Shown here in pieces: positions 1 to 9,196 of a stretch of DNA of 64,000 nucleotides. The stretch is from Thalassospira indica (GTDB lineage Bacteria; Pseudomonadota; Alphaproteobacteria; Rhodospirillales; Thalassospiraceae). The position numbers and the translations under genes were made by a program. The notes beneath the pieces were generated by a model. The model worked only from the letters and a program-made list of their open reading frames with translations, made no database searches and was not told where the DNA came from. The stretch covers positions 2,992,501 to 3,056,500 of the forward strand of contig NZ_CP031555.1 in NCBI RefSeq assembly GCF_003403095.1, read 5' to 3'. Within the stretch, counting starts at the first letter, position 1. Each line of letters begins with the position of its first letter.

Positions 1-988
1 CATCATCGCGAGCTGCTGCAAGGTTGGCATAGGACCCGATCCGGACATAGTACCAAGCCCCTTCGTCCTCAGGCCCGCGCACGACAACGGCGACTTCAAG
101 TCCCTTGCCGCGCAGTTCCTCGGCACGCTGGCTGGCATTTTCATGCACCTTGAAGGCACCAACCTGAACCGAGAAAGGCTTGCTGGCATCTGACGCCGAG
201 GCTGCAGGTGCTGGTTCCGGCGTGGTTTCGGCGGTTTCAGCGGCCGGTTCGGATGCCTCTGGCGCGGGTGCCTGTTCAGTAGTTGTCGCCGTTTCGGTCG
301 CAGCACTGTCTTGCGCGTCTTCAACTGCCGGGGCTTCTGGTGCGGCTGGCGCATCGGTGTCGCCGGTTACGTCGCGGATTTCCGGGGCCGCAATCGCCTG
401 ATCTTCTGATCCTGTGGCTTCTGCGGCTTCTTCGGTTTCAGCCACATTCGATGCGGCTTCGCTCTCGGTCGTGGCATCATCCGAAAGTGCCTCGGTACGC
501 TGCGCGATCAGATCACCAACCGGGTCTTCGCTATCGGCGCTGATTTCCGGTGCAGGTGTTGTTGCTGTCGGCTCGGTTGCCTCAGGCGTGGCATCGGGAA
601 TTTCGGTTGGTTCTTCCGGGGCGGAGGCCAGCATTTCGACCTGCGGCTGTTCTGTCTGGGTGGTGCGCGCACCGTCTTCAGAATCCATGAACAAGCCTGC
701 GCCGACCAGCATTCCGGCAAAGAACAAGACAAGGCCGAGCATGCCTGCGCCTGTGACCAGGCCAAGAAGGGTTTTGCGATCCATATCCGCTATCCGTGCA
801 TTAAGGTTTTGCCGATCACCGGAGCGTTCTGCCCCACGTGCGCTGCCATCACCGTGCCCGTCCCGGCCATATATAAAGGCCGGAAGCGGTGCATCCTTTT
901 GCCCTGCATCCGGATCAGTCTGCGGTTCCGGGGTTGCGCGCAAATCGGGTTTGTTGGTGTTGTCTTCGCCAGCCATGGACTTGGCCAT
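1..988 (-). CDS. SPOR-domain envelope protein (3' part missing)
   Basis: The frame is open from an ATG at 988 to the left window edge, giving at least 329 residues. The N-terminal 68 residues are polar. A second possible start, at MDRKTLLG (784), lies just before a single membrane segment (LVTGAGMLGLVLFFAGMLVG, about residues 75-95). A long Ala/Glu/Thr/Pro-rich linker follows (about 105-270), and then a SPOR fold begins with PFSVQVGAF, followed by a typical YYVRIGSY strand. SPOR domains bind denuded septal peptidoglycan, so an inner-membrane protein reaching into the periplasm at the division site is likely (family knowledge). The architecture resembles FtsN/DedD-type proteins, but the C-terminus is outside the window and I do not assign a symbol. 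Confidence 0.85.
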   Translation of the reverse strand, partial: MAKSMAGEDNTNKPDLRATPEPQTDPDAGQKDAPLPAFIYGRDGHGDGSARGAERSGDRQNLNARIADMDRKTLLGLVTGAGMLGLVLFFAGMLVGAGLFMDSEDGARTTQTEQPQVEMLASAPEEPTEIPDATPEATEPTATTPAPEISADSEDPVGDLIAQRTEALSDDATTESEAASNVAETEEAAEATGSEDQAIAAPEIRDVTGDTDAPAAPEAPAVEDAQDSAATETATTTEQAPAPEASEPAAETAETTPEPAPAASASDASKPFSVQVGAFKVHENASQRAEELRGKGLEVAVVVRGPEDEGAWYYVRIGSYANLAAARDD

Positions 989-1111
989 CCTTCACGACAT
1001 CAAAGTTACCCTGCTTTTGTAACCAACAGCACCTTTATAAAACGCTAAAGCCGTGCACGGATGCAACCAGGCAGCGTGCCAAAGATCGATATGGGTCAAT
1101 GTGTTTTGGAT

Positions 1112-1175
1112 AAAAAAAGGGGGACTGGTATGAATTCCGGCATTGTCCCGCACAATGATCCGGATACCAGCCCCC
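1112..1175 (-). terminator. Rho-independent terminator on the minus strand
   Basis: On the minus strand a GGGGGCTGGTAT arm (1175-1164) pairs with ATACCAG plus CCCCC (1131-1119, one bulged base). The arms enclose a second stem, CCGG-CATTGT with ACAATG-CCGG (1137-1163). Seven T residues follow directly (complement of 1112-1118). On the plus strand there is no T-run, so the direction is clear. No convincing minus-strand protein gene lies upstream, which is why a small RNA is proposed. Confidence 0.75.
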
Positions 1176-1288
1176 TCGAGTGAGAGAGATCGACCTTCGG
1201 GGAGAGAGAGTCCCGAAGATAGAAGCCATCAGGCACGCCATGTAGGCCCGATGGCCGGTCACAAACGACGTTGTCGTCTGCATTTGAC
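1112..1288 (-). ncRNA. candidate structured small RNA, about 177 nt
   Basis: The region lies between a plausible promoter (1296-1329) and a strong minus-strand terminator (1112-1175), and it folds into consecutive perfect or near-perfect stems. These are ACGAC/GTCGT (1277-1265), GCCATCGGGC/GCCTGATGGC with one G-U pair (1255-1225), CTTCGGG/CCCGAAG (1218-1195), and then the terminator. The third stem presents a CU-rich loop (ACTCTCTCTC), and a second CU run lies between it and the terminator. Such loops are typical of trans-acting RNAs that cover ribosome binding sites. A minus-strand reading frame of 64 codons (1290-1096) exists here, but its sequence resembles no protein and it lacks a ribosome binding site. 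The RNA is inferred from structure only; no family is recognised. Confidence 0.45.
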
Positions 1289-1295
1289 AAACACA

Positions 1296-1329
1296 GTCAT
1301 AGAGCATCGTTTTTGCAATTGCAAACGAT
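1296..1329 (-). promoter_or_regulatory. promoter overlapped by a 24-bp palindrome (possible metalloregulator operator)
   Basis: Reading the minus strand, TTGCAA (1324-1319) and TATGAC (1301-1296) are separated by exactly 17 bases, which suits a sigma-70-type promoter starting near 1288. The -35 half sits inside a near-perfect palindrome (1306-1329) with the core TTGCAATTGCAA flanked by ATCGTT and AACGAT. TGCAA-rich palindromes are typical of Fur/Mur-class operators in alphaproteobacteria, although the exact regulator is not proven. Confidence 0.45.
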
Positions 1330-1614
1330 TATCACACACATTCGCAGAAAAAATTTCAATGTGTCGAAATCGCGCTCGTAAATCGGGGCTAAGCCCCCCA
1401 ACCAAAACGAGAAATTCCAGATTTCGGACCGCTTCAAACCGGCTGTGTGCCGCAGCAACCCTATGGAAATCGATAAATAAGGGATTGTGTTCCAAACCAA
1501 GCTCTGCTTGGATCAGAACAACTACTCTTGAGAAGTAGAGGTGTGAGCGGGAGAGACGCGAGCCAATATGACCAAAGACAAAAAATAAACTTGGTTTGCT
1601 CTGGAGTGACAAAA
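1330..1614. other. non-coding leader region before the chemoreceptor
   Basis: No convincing gene is seen. Small hairpins are present: GGGGC/GCCCC near 1385-1397, CCAAGC/GCTTGG at 1497-1511, and CTACT/AGTAG at 1522-1538. They may shape the 5' leader of the chemoreceptor gene. Confidence 0.4.
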
Positions 1615-3933
1615 ATGACGGGAGACAAGGCCGCGAAGACGGCTATTGCAGGAGGTGCTACCAGCCTTCTGACGTTACGGCGGATTTTGCTCGTAACCGG
1701 GTTACTGGTTTCAGGTGCAGTGACATGGATGCTTCTTTGGACCGGTGATACCTATCGCAACTTTGCGATTGAAACACTGAACAACTCGGTCAGTGGTACA
1801 GTCAATTTCTTTGTCGGATCGCGTATTGCCACCGACTATGCCGACAAAATTACCCCCATTGCCAATGAATGGTCGCGGCTTGGCAGCCTGGTCAAAAGTT
1901 ATCAGGAAAATGACCAGACGCGCATGCAAGCCGAACTCAACATCCTTTCGAACGCACGCGAAGTGGTTCAGGGCGATGTGAACCTGATTGCGGCGATTTC
2001 CTATGATCAGGAATTCAATCAACTGGCGACGTCCGAAGCCAATCTTGGCGCCAGCGTCACTGATGATCCGGACGTCAAAGCCTATTTGATCGGTCGCGAC
2101 AAGGCCGAAGCCCGCAAACCGGCAAGCTTTATGTGGGCAACCCCGGACGGGCGTCCGGTCTTTAGCCTGATCCTGCCAGTTGGCGGGTTCCGTGCTGTTG
2201 GCTTCCTTGAAGTCATCACCGATCCCCTGCCCCAGCTGGCCGGTATTGGCAAGGTTCTTGGCGGCAACTTCCAGATTCTTGATAATTCCGGCAACGTGCT
2301 GTTTGAAAGCCTTGAAGCCCCGGCTGAGGCAGAAGCCGAAGCTGCCCCGCCAGCAGAGGGCGATGCCGCCACCGAAAATGGCGGAGATGCAGCGCCAGAA
2401 GCCAGCAATGATGCACCTGAGGCCGAAACGGCCAAAGCAGGTGATACGACGCACCGTGCGGCAGTGGAGGTTATGATCAGTGATGGTCGTGGCGGCGTCT
2501 GGGCCGAGGCCCGGTTTGATCGCGACGTGTCTGATTTCTATGCCCAGACAGATAGCCTTCGCCTGCTGTCGATCGAAATCCTTGTCGGTGTGCTTCTGGC
2601 GGCCTGGATTGTTGGCTGGATCCTGTTGCGCACCACGGTTCTGCGCAATCTGCGCGCCTTTGCCGGTGCGATGACGTCAATTTCGAACGGGGACACCAAC
2701 GTCAATCTGCCCAATGTCGGCAATGACGAAATCGGCGAGATGAAAAAGGCATTGATTGCCTTGCGTGAATCGGTGCGTCAGGCCTTGATTCTGCAAAACA
2801 TGGTCGAAAATACCCCGACCATGACCGCAATGATCCTGCCTGATGGCAAGCTGAGCTACCTTAACGCCAGTGCGCAAGACTATCTTGGCGGGACAACGGC
2901 AACGATTTCGGGTGATTTCCTTAACCTCGGATCGGACTTCCAGGCCAAGCTTGCCAATCCGAACAATCTGCCCTTTACCGAGATCATCCAGACCGACCGT
3001 GGCTATCTTGATATCCTTGCCGCCCCGGTCCGCGACAAGGACAATGTCCTTCTGGGCACCATGCTGGCCTGGAATGACGTGTCCGAGCGTGAGGAAAGCA
3101 AAATCGCGGTCACCGAACTGATGGCCGAGGTTGCCCGTGTGGCCCAATCCGTGACCGAACAGTCCGAAGGGTTGCTGAGCCTTGCCAGTGAACTGACAAA
3201 CCAGTCGGAAAACACAGTGCAGCAATCGGGCGGTGCGCTGGATGTCTCGCGCGAGGCGGCATCAAATACCCGCAATGTTGCAACCGCGGTTGAGGAACTT
3301 TCATCCTCGATCGCCGAAATTAACCGTCAGGCAACCGAGGCTTCCACCGTGACTGGACGGGCACGTGAAGAAGCCGAGGAAAGCCAGCGCAATATCGGAT
3401 CGCTTGAAAAGGCCAGTTCCGAGATCGGATCGATCATTGATCTGATCAACGACATTGCGCACCGCACCAAGCTTTTGTCGCTTAATGCAACGATTGAAGC
3501 CGAACGTGCCGGTGAACTTGGCAAGGGCTTTGCGGTGGTTGCCAACGAGGTCAAATCGCTTGCCGATCAAACCGCGAGTGCAACCGGCCAGATTGGTGAC
3601 CTGACGGCAGCCATTCAGGAAGAAGTGCAAAAGGCCGCCCATTCGATCAGCACGGTTGGCGAAGTTATTCATCAGGTCAACGACATCCAGTCGACCATCA
3701 CCCAATCGGTTGATGAACAACGCCGTGCCACAGGTGAGATTTCCGAAAACGTTCAACGCATCGCCGCCGGTGCGGGATCGATGGACGAAATGATCACGTT
3801 TGTGAATGACGGCGCACAAAGCACCGGGCGCAGCGCGCATGATCTGAACACCGCCAGCCATAACCTTTCGGAAGTGGCGCGCAACCTGTCAGAGAAAATG
3901 CGCGAATTCAGCGAGCGGATGAAGCTGACCTGA
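1615..3933 (+). CDS. methyl-accepting chemotaxis protein with periplasmic sensor, HAMP, PAS and signalling domains
   Basis: The start at 1615 (MTGDKAAK) is preferred over a longer frame because GGAGTG lies 8 bases upstream and the extension is not protein-like. The protein has 772 residues. Membrane segments lie near 22-42 and 318-338, with a periplasmic sensor between them. HAMP follows (about 339-392), then a PAS-like segment (about 395-500), then a coiled-coil signalling domain with the hairpin tip LSLNATIEAERAGELGKGFA. The tip differs from the usual [18 protein letters not shown] by RTK and AERAGEL, so signalling is expected but kinase coupling could differ slightly. An odd acidic Ala/Glu/Pro/Asp-rich insert (about 233-277) interrupts the periplasmic domain just before the second membrane segment. 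The ligand is unknown. Confidence 0.93.
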   Translation: MTGDKAAKTAIAGGATSLLTLRRILLVTGLLVSGAVTWMLLWTGDTYRNFAIETLNNSVSGTVNFFVGSRIATDYADKITPIANEWSRLGSLVKSYQENDQTRMQAELNILSNAREVVQGDVNLIAAISYDQEFNQLATSEANLGASVTDDPDVKAYLIGRDKAEARKPASFMWATPDGRPVFSLILPVGGFRAVGFLEVITDPLPQLAGIGKVLGGNFQILDNSGNVLFESLEAPAEAEAEAAPPAEGDAATENGGDAAPEASNDAPEAETAKAGDTTHRAAVEVMISDGRGGVWAEARFDRDVSDFYAQTDSLRLLSIEILVGVLLAAWIVGWILLRTTVLRNLRAFAGAMTSISNGDTNVNLPNVGNDEIGEMKKALIALRESVRQALILQNMVENTPTMTAMILPDGKLSYLNASAQDYLGGTTATISGDFLNLGSDFQAKLANPNNLPFTEIIQTDRGYLDILAAPVRDKDNVLLGTMLAWNDVSEREESKIAVTELMAEVARVAQSVTEQSEGLLSLASELTNQSENTVQQSGGALDVSREAASNTRNVATAVEELSSSIAEINRQATEASTVTGRAREEAEESQRNIGSLEKASSEIGSIIDLINDIAHRTKLLSLNATIEAERAGELGKGFAVVANEVKSLADQTASATGQIGDLTAAIQEEVQKAAHSISTVGEVIHQVNDIQSTITQSVDEQRRATGEISENVQRIAAGAGSMDEMITFVNDGAQSTGRSAHDLNTASHNLSEVARNLSEKMREFSERMKLT

Positions 3934-3958
3934 TCGGCTTTGTGATATTTTCCAACGC

Positions 3959-3989
3959 AAAGGGCGGCACCCGCAAGGTGCCGCCCTTT
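3959..3989. terminator. bidirectional terminator between chemoreceptor and pepN
   Basis: AAAGGGCGGCACC (3959-3971), a CGCAA loop and GGTGCCGCCCTTT (3977-3989) form a perfect 13-bp stem, with A and T runs at the two ends. It lies between convergent genes and can serve both. Confidence 0.85.
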
Positions 3990-4016
3990 GTCATTTCACC
4001 AGATATGGTCGCGTGA

Positions 4017-6656
4017 TCAGCTTGCCGCGGATTTCGAGGCGATTTCATACAAATCGCGCGAGATTTCCGGCTTGGCGAGGATACGGTTGAGTTCGGCCTT
4101 CATCTTGTCCGCACGATCCGCATCGTATTTTGCCCATTTGCCAAGCGGGGCGCACAGGCGTGCGGCAACCTGCGGGTTGATGTCATCAAGCTCGATCAGG
4201 CGATCGGCATAAAACGCATAGCCCGAACCATCCTTGGCATGGAAATGACGCGGATTGCCCATGGCGAACGCCCCGATCAGCGCACGCACCTTGTTGGGAT
4301 TGCGCATGGTAAAGGCTGGGTGGCTCATCAGATCCTTGATGCGCGCCAAGGTATCATCACGCGATGACATCGCCTGCAAGGAGAACCATTTATCGAGAAC
4401 GACACCGTCATTGGCAAAGCGTTCCTCGAAATCGGCCAATGCGGTTTCACGGCCCGGATGATCAAGGTTATTAAGCACCGACAGGGCGGCCATCTGATCG
4501 GTCATGTTATCAGCCGTGCCATATTGCGCGACCGCCACGTCGGCAAATTCATCCTCCCCGCTTGCCACCAGATAGGCCAACGCGGTTGCCCGCAAGGCAC
4601 GCTGCCCCGCCGACGTCGCATCCGGGGTAAAGGCCGCGTTTGAGGCATTCTGGTGATAGGTGTTGGCGAAATCATCGGAAAGCGCCTGGCCAATGCGTTT
4701 GCGCAAGGCCGTGCGCACCTGATAGATCGCCTCGGGATTGGCGGGCTTGCGTTGTTCGGACAGGAACGCCTCGCCCGGCAGGACAAGCGCATCGGCACGG
4801 AACGCCTTATCAAGATCATCATTGGTAAGTGTCGCGCGCATCGCGGCAATGAAGGCATCAACGCGGGCCTGTTCATCGGCAAAGGCCGCCTCGACATCGC
4901 CGCCATTCGCCTCATAGGCGGCAATGGCAGACAACATCAAACGGGTTGCGTATTTCTGCCCGGCTTCCCAACGATTGAACGCATCGCTGTCATTGCCCAT
5001 CAGGAAGACAAGTTCGTCATCCGGCTGATCGGTGGTGATGTTCACGGGTGCGGAGAATCCCCGGTTAAAGGACAGCACCGGCGCCTCAGTCACACCATCA
5101 AAGATGAATTCCTGGCTGGCTTCCGTCAGTTCCACCGTTTTGGCGACCAGATCAGAACCATCCGCACCCAGAAGCCCGATTGAAATCGGCATGTGCAACG
5201 GTTGCTTGTCCGGCTGTCCCGGGGTCGGGTCGGTTTTCTGCGAAATGGTCAGACGGTATTGTTTGGCATCCGCGTCATAGTCGCCCTGCCAGCTGAGTTT
5301 TGGTGTTCCGGCCTGTGAATACCAGAGTTTGAGCTGGCTGAAATCGATGCCGTTGGCGTCTTCCATCGCCTTGGCAAAATCATCACAGGTCACCGCCTGC
5401 CCGTCATGGCGATCAAAGTAAAGGTCAATACCCTTGCGATAGCCATCCGGGCCAAGCAACGTGTGCATCATGCGGATCAGTTCCGCGCCCTTTTCATAGA
5501 CCGTGGCGGTATAGAAATTGTTGATTTCCATATAGCTGTCCGGGCGTACCGGATGGGCCAGCGGGCCGGCGTCCTCGGGGAACTGGGCAGCGCGGAGCGC
5601 ATTGACATCCTTGATCCGCTGCACCGGGCGGGAACGCTGATCGGCCGAGAATTCCTGATCACGGAATACGGTCAGACCTTCCTTGAGCGACAGCTGGAAC
5701 CAGTCGCGACAGGTGACGCGGTTGCCCGACCAGTTATGGAAATATTCGTGTGCAACGATGGATTCGATGCGTTCATAATCGCCATCGGTCGCGGTATCCG
5801 GGCGGGCCAGAACGAATTTGGCGTTAAACACATTGAGGCTTTTGTTTTCCATCGCGCCCATATTGAAGTCCGAAACGGCAACGATGTTAAACAGGTCCAG
5901 ATCGTATTCGAGGCCATAGACCTCCTCGTCCCACTTCATTGACCGTTTCAGGCTGTCCATCGCATAATCGCAGCGATCCTCATTGCCGTGCTCGACAAAG
6001 ATGCGCAGCGCCACATCACGGCCCGACATGGTTTTGAAACTGTCTTCGACACAGGCCAGATCACCGGCAACCAGCGCAAACAGGTAGGATGGTTTCGGGA
6101 ACGGATCTTCCCACACGGCAAAATGACGGCCGTCGTCAAGATCACCACTGTCGATCAGATTGCCGTTCGAAAGCAAAACCGGGCAGCTTTCCTTATTCGC
6201 ATTAATCGTGACCTTATAGGTCGCCATGACGTCCGGACGATCCGGGAAATAGGTGATGCGCCGAAATCCCTCGGCCTCGCACTGGGTGCAAAACGCGCTT
6301 TGCGAAACATAAAGTCCTTCAAGCCGGGTGTTGTTGGCTGGCGAAATCTGGGTTTCAAGTTCGGCAATGAAGTTTTGCCCCGGTGCCTTAAAGCGCAGGC
6401 CTTCCTGATCAACCGTGAAATCGCTGGACGCCAGGCGGGTTTCATTGAGGGTGACGGAAAGAAGCTTCATATCCTCGCCATGGAGGAAAACCTTGTCCCC
6501 CTTTCCGGTACCGCGCACAGGATTCGCAGCCATAAACAGGCGCGATTTGACATTTGTCACGTCACGATCAAGGTCAAAAACCAGTTCGACCTTTTCGACA
6601 ATAAAGTCAGGTTCCTTATAGTCTTCGCGACGAATCTCTTGCGGCTGTTCAGACAT
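4017..6656 (-). CDS. pepN: aminopeptidase N (M1 metallopeptidase)
   Basis: This 879-residue M1 aminopeptidase has the length of E. coli PepN. The substrate-binding GAMEN motif lies before the zinc site HEYFHNW (first His at residue 303), and the third zinc ligand Glu follows in LKEGLTVFRD. The N-terminal beta domain, thermolysin-like domain and C-terminal helical superhelix are all present by length. It removes N-terminal residues from peptides in the cytoplasm, and no signal peptide is seen. AAGGA lies 7 bases before the ATG at 6656. It is a stand-alone transcription unit ending at the shared terminator. Confidence 0.96.
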   Translation of the reverse strand: MSEQPQEIRREDYKEPDFIVEKVELVFDLDRDVTNVKSRLFMAANPVRGTGKGDKVFLHGEDMKLLSVTLNETRLASSDFTVDQEGLRFKAPGQNFIAELETQISPANNTRLEGLYVSQSAFCTQCEAEGFRRITYFPDRPDVMATYKVTINANKESCPVLLSNGNLIDSGDLDDGRHFAVWEDPFPKPSYLFALVAGDLACVEDSFKTMSGRDVALRIFVEHGNEDRCDYAMDSLKRSMKWDEEVYGLEYDLDLFNIVAVSDFNMGAMENKSLNVFNAKFVLARPDTATDGDYERIESIVAHEYFHNWSGNRVTCRDWFQLSLKEGLTVFRDQEFSADQRSRPVQRIKDVNALRAAQFPEDAGPLAHPVRPDSYMEINNFYTATVYEKGAELIRMMHTLLGPDGYRKGIDLYFDRHDGQAVTCDDFAKAMEDANGIDFSQLKLWYSQAGTPKLSWQGDYDADAKQYRLTISQKTDPTPGQPDKQPLHMPISIGLLGADGSDLVAKTVELTEASQEFIFDGVTEAPVLSFNRGFSAPVNITTDQPDDELVFLMGNDSDAFNRWEAGQKYATRLMLSAIAAYEANGGDVEAAFADEQARVDAFIAAMRATLTNDDLDKAFRADALVLPGEAFLSEQRKPANPEAIYQVRTALRKRIGQALSDDFANTYHQNASNAAFTPDATSAGQRALRATALAYLVASGEDEFADVAVAQYGTADNMTDQMAALSVLNNLDHPGRETALADFEERFANDGVVLDKWFSLQAMSSRDDTLARIKDLMSHPAFTMRNPNKVRALIGAFAMGNPRHFHAKDGSGYAFYADRLIELDDINPQVAARLCAPLGKWAKYDADRADKMKAELNRILAKPEISRDLYEIASKSAAS

Positions 6657-7088
6657 TTAAGGGTCCTTTTTTCCTTGGGCTGCGCGGTTTTGGAACGGAT
6701 TGTATAAAATCGCCAATTTCGCAATGCAGTGTGGTGTTTCAGAACTGAATTTCGGTCAGCGATAACACTGATAGGATAAATTTCATTTTTCCTCAAATGC
6801 GGAGTTTACGGCGCCGATTTTAATGGGCATACTCTCAAACGGTGGCGCGAGGGGGGCCAAAGTTTCACATTTCGTGGGGCGAGAGTGATCTTTGGTTTCC
6901 CTCAACCTTTCTGCCGGTTTTCCAGACAAAACACCTTCTCATGCAGATCGGCGTCCACCGGGTCGCACCCTACCAAAATCAAAAATATCCCATCCTTTTC
7001 TCACCTAATAATTTGTGAGTTCCGCTTGAACGGGATAGAATAATTGCGACCAGTCGGGGAATGATAACTTTCAGGGGAAAAATCGCCA
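6657..7088. other. intergenic region between divergent pepN and response regulator
   Basis: The 432-base region should hold the two divergent promoters. I see no open frame with protein character, no tRNA and no strong hairpin. It is AT-richer than the flanking genes near 6990-7060. Confidence 0.5.
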
Positions 7089-7760
7089 ATGTCCGAAACG
7101 TTCCAGGTTCTGATCGCCGATGACCATCCGCTTGTGCGCGGAGCCCTCAAACAGGCGTTAAGCTCGGAACTGGAAAACGTATCGGTCCTTGAAGCCGGCA
7201 GCCTGTATGAAGCCATCGATCAGATCGAAGCCCACAAAGGTGATATCGATCTTGTCCTGCTTGATCTTCATATGCCCGGCATGAACGGCTTTACCGGACT
7301 GTTTACCCTGCGTGCATCCTATCCCGACATTCCGGTTTCCATCGTTTCCGCCAGTCAGGAACTGCCCGTTGTGCGCCGTTCCATTGAATATGGCGCCTCG
7401 GCCTTTGTCCCGAAATCAGCCCCGGTCGATCAGATCGGCCTTGCGGTCAAAACCGTTCTGGATGGTGGCATGTGGATGCCCGACTGGGCACGCGAGGCCA
7501 TGGAAAACGGCCCGACCGACGACGAAGCCACCGGATTGGCCGAAAAGATCGGCCAGCTTACCCCGCAGCAGCTGCGTGTTCTCAACATGCTGACCGAAGG
7601 CAAGCTCAATAAGCAAATCGCCTATGAGCTTGATGTCACCGAAGCGACGGTCAAGGCCCATGTATCGGCCATCCTGCGCAAGCTTTCGGTCCATAGCCGG
7701 ACACAGGCCGTTATCATCGCACGCGAATTGCAGTTGCAGGAACCGGCAATCGAGGCCTGA
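7089..7760 (+). CDS. NarL/FixJ-type response regulator
   Basis: The 223-residue protein has an N-terminal receiver with acidic pair D11-D12, phospho-acceptor D59 in LLDLHMPG, Ser/Thr position S87 and conserved K109 in FVPKSA. A LuxR-type helix-turn-helix follows (about 155-220; LTPQQLRVLNMLTEGKLNKQ, then ATVKAHVSAILRKL). All receiver residues needed for phosphorylation are intact. No histidine kinase is adjacent, so it is an orphan regulator here. The nearest kinase is the large fusion at 12.4-16.4 kb on the other strand, and a pairing with it is only a guess. Confidence 0.93.
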   Translation: MSETFQVLIADDHPLVRGALKQALSSELENVSVLEAGSLYEAIDQIEAHKGDIDLVLLDLHMPGMNGFTGLFTLRASYPDIPVSIVSASQELPVVRRSIEYGASAFVPKSAPVDQIGLAVKTVLDGGMWMPDWAREAMENGPTDDEATGLAEKIGQLTPQQLRVLNMLTEGKLNKQIAYELDVTEATVKAHVSAILRKLSVHSRTQAVIIARELQLQEPAIEA

Positions 7761-7892
7761 TTGGTCGAATTTGGCTAAATCCACCTTGGGGTTTCAGCCC
7801 GCGGAACTTCCCCGTCGCTCAGCCGTTTAATCCATACATCCAGATAAAAACACGTTTGCAGGCGGTTGCCCTGCCCTGTCGGGAGTCCTTGT

Positions 7893-9134
7893 ATGTCGGC
7901 CAGATGCGGCGCGCATTCGCCAGAAACACCTGAAGCCTCCGAAACATCGGACGCCAATCCGCCCGCCAATGGCACAGCGGCAGAAACGGATGCGACCGTT
8001 CCCAGTGATGCGGAACGCCGCACCAATGCGCGTGCGCGGGTGTACCGCCGGGCGCGGACGATTTCGGTGATCGGCACATTTGTGGTTTTGGCGCTAGGCT
8101 GTCTTTACGTCGCGCAAAGTCTTTTGCTGCCGGTTGTTCTGGCGTTTTTGCTGTCGCTTGTGTTTTCGCCGGTTGTCCGCACCTTTGCGAAATTTTACAT
8201 CCCCAATGCCGTGACGGCCTTTGCAATTGTTCTGACACTCAGCGCGACTGTGATTGCCGGGATTTATGGTCTGAGTGGCCCGGTATCGGGCTGGATCGAT
8301 GAAGCGCCAAATATCGAACGCCAATTGCGTCTGCGCCTTGCCGATCTAAGCGAACCGCTTGATAAACTCCGCGAAGCCCAAAAGCAGGTATCCGAGGCCA
8401 CCGATCAGAATAATGGCGATGAAGACGTTCAAAGGGTCGTGGTTGCCGAACCCAACCTGATCAGTCAGGCCGCCCAAGGTGCACCTGATATTCTGGCGGG
8501 CATTGCGCTGATGCTTGTTTTGTTGCTGTTCATCCTGTCGGGGGGTGATCGGATTTATCAGAAACTGATCCGCTCGCTTCCGACCTTTGGTGACCGACGC
8601 AAGGGATTGCGGATCGCCCATGACGTGGAACGCGAAGTTTCGCGCTATCTCGCAACCATTACTGCGATCAACATCTTGCTTGGCATTGTGATCGGGACGC
8701 TGATGGCGATTATCGGACTGCCCAACCCTATTCTTTGGGGGATCGCGGCGGCGGTGCTGAACTATGTACCGATCCTTGGTGCAATGACCGGTGTGGTGAT
8801 TGTTGGCGTGGTGTCGCTTGTGTCGATGCAAACAACCGGACAGGCCCTGATTGCACCGGCACTTTATCTGGCCTGCACGGTGATTGAGGGACAATTGATC
8901 ACCCCGATGCTTGTCGGCAGCCGGCTTAAAATCAATTCGGTCGCGATTGTACTTGCCATTGCACTGTGGGGCTGGCTTTGGGGCTTTGTCGGCATTCTGG
9001 TTGCCGTCCCGCTTCTGATCGTTGCCAGCGTCATTTCCAATCACGTCGAAGGCCTGGGCGGGCTTCGCGAACTGCTGGGCCCGCATGCAGCCAGTAACAC
9101 GCCCGACCGCACCATTCCGGCAAACAGCAAGTAG
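7893..9134 (+). CDS. AI-2E family transporter (YdiK/PerM-type permease)
   Basis: The start at 7893 (MSARCG) has GGAG 7 bases upstream, and an in-frame TTG at 7866 is less likely. The 413-residue protein has a hydrophilic acidic N-terminus (about 50 residues), then about eight membrane segments. It carries the family's central soluble loop with LPTFGDRRKGLRIAHDVE and the conserved C-terminal GxLxAVPLL-like segment (GFVGILVAVPLLIV). Members include TqsA, PerM and sodium/proton antiporters, so the substrate is uncertain. It stands alone between a response regulator and an AraC gene. Confidence 0.87.
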   Translation: MSARCGAHSPETPEASETSDANPPANGTAAETDATVPSDAERRTNARARVYRRARTISVIGTFVVLALGCLYVAQSLLLPVVLAFLLSLVFSPVVRTFAKFYIPNAVTAFAIVLTLSATVIAGIYGLSGPVSGWIDEAPNIERQLRLRLADLSEPLDKLREAQKQVSEATDQNNGDEDVQRVVVAEPNLISQAAQGAPDILAGIALMLVLLLFILSGGDRIYQKLIRSLPTFGDRRKGLRIAHDVEREVSRYLATITAINILLGIVIGTLMAIIGLPNPILWGIAAAVLNYVPILGAMTGVVIVGVVSLVSMQTTGQALIAPALYLACTVIEGQLITPMLVGSRLKINSVAIVLAIALWGWLWGFVGILVAVPLLIVASVISNHVEGLGGLRELLGPHAASNTPDRTIPANSK

Positions 9135-9196
9135 CGTTATCAGCCACCACACCCTACGCCATTGCCAAAATCTTCAAACACTGCCAGTTTTGTGCG

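Noticed and set aside
1259..1612. Minus-strand frame of 117 codons before the chemoreceptor
   Set aside because: It lacks a ribosome binding site and protein-like composition, and it crosses the palindrome and promoter of the candidate small RNA.
4017..6707. Several plus-strand frames inside pepN (for example 5988-6707)
   Set aside because: All lie opposite a complete, motif-rich gene and have the repetitive composition of antisense frames.
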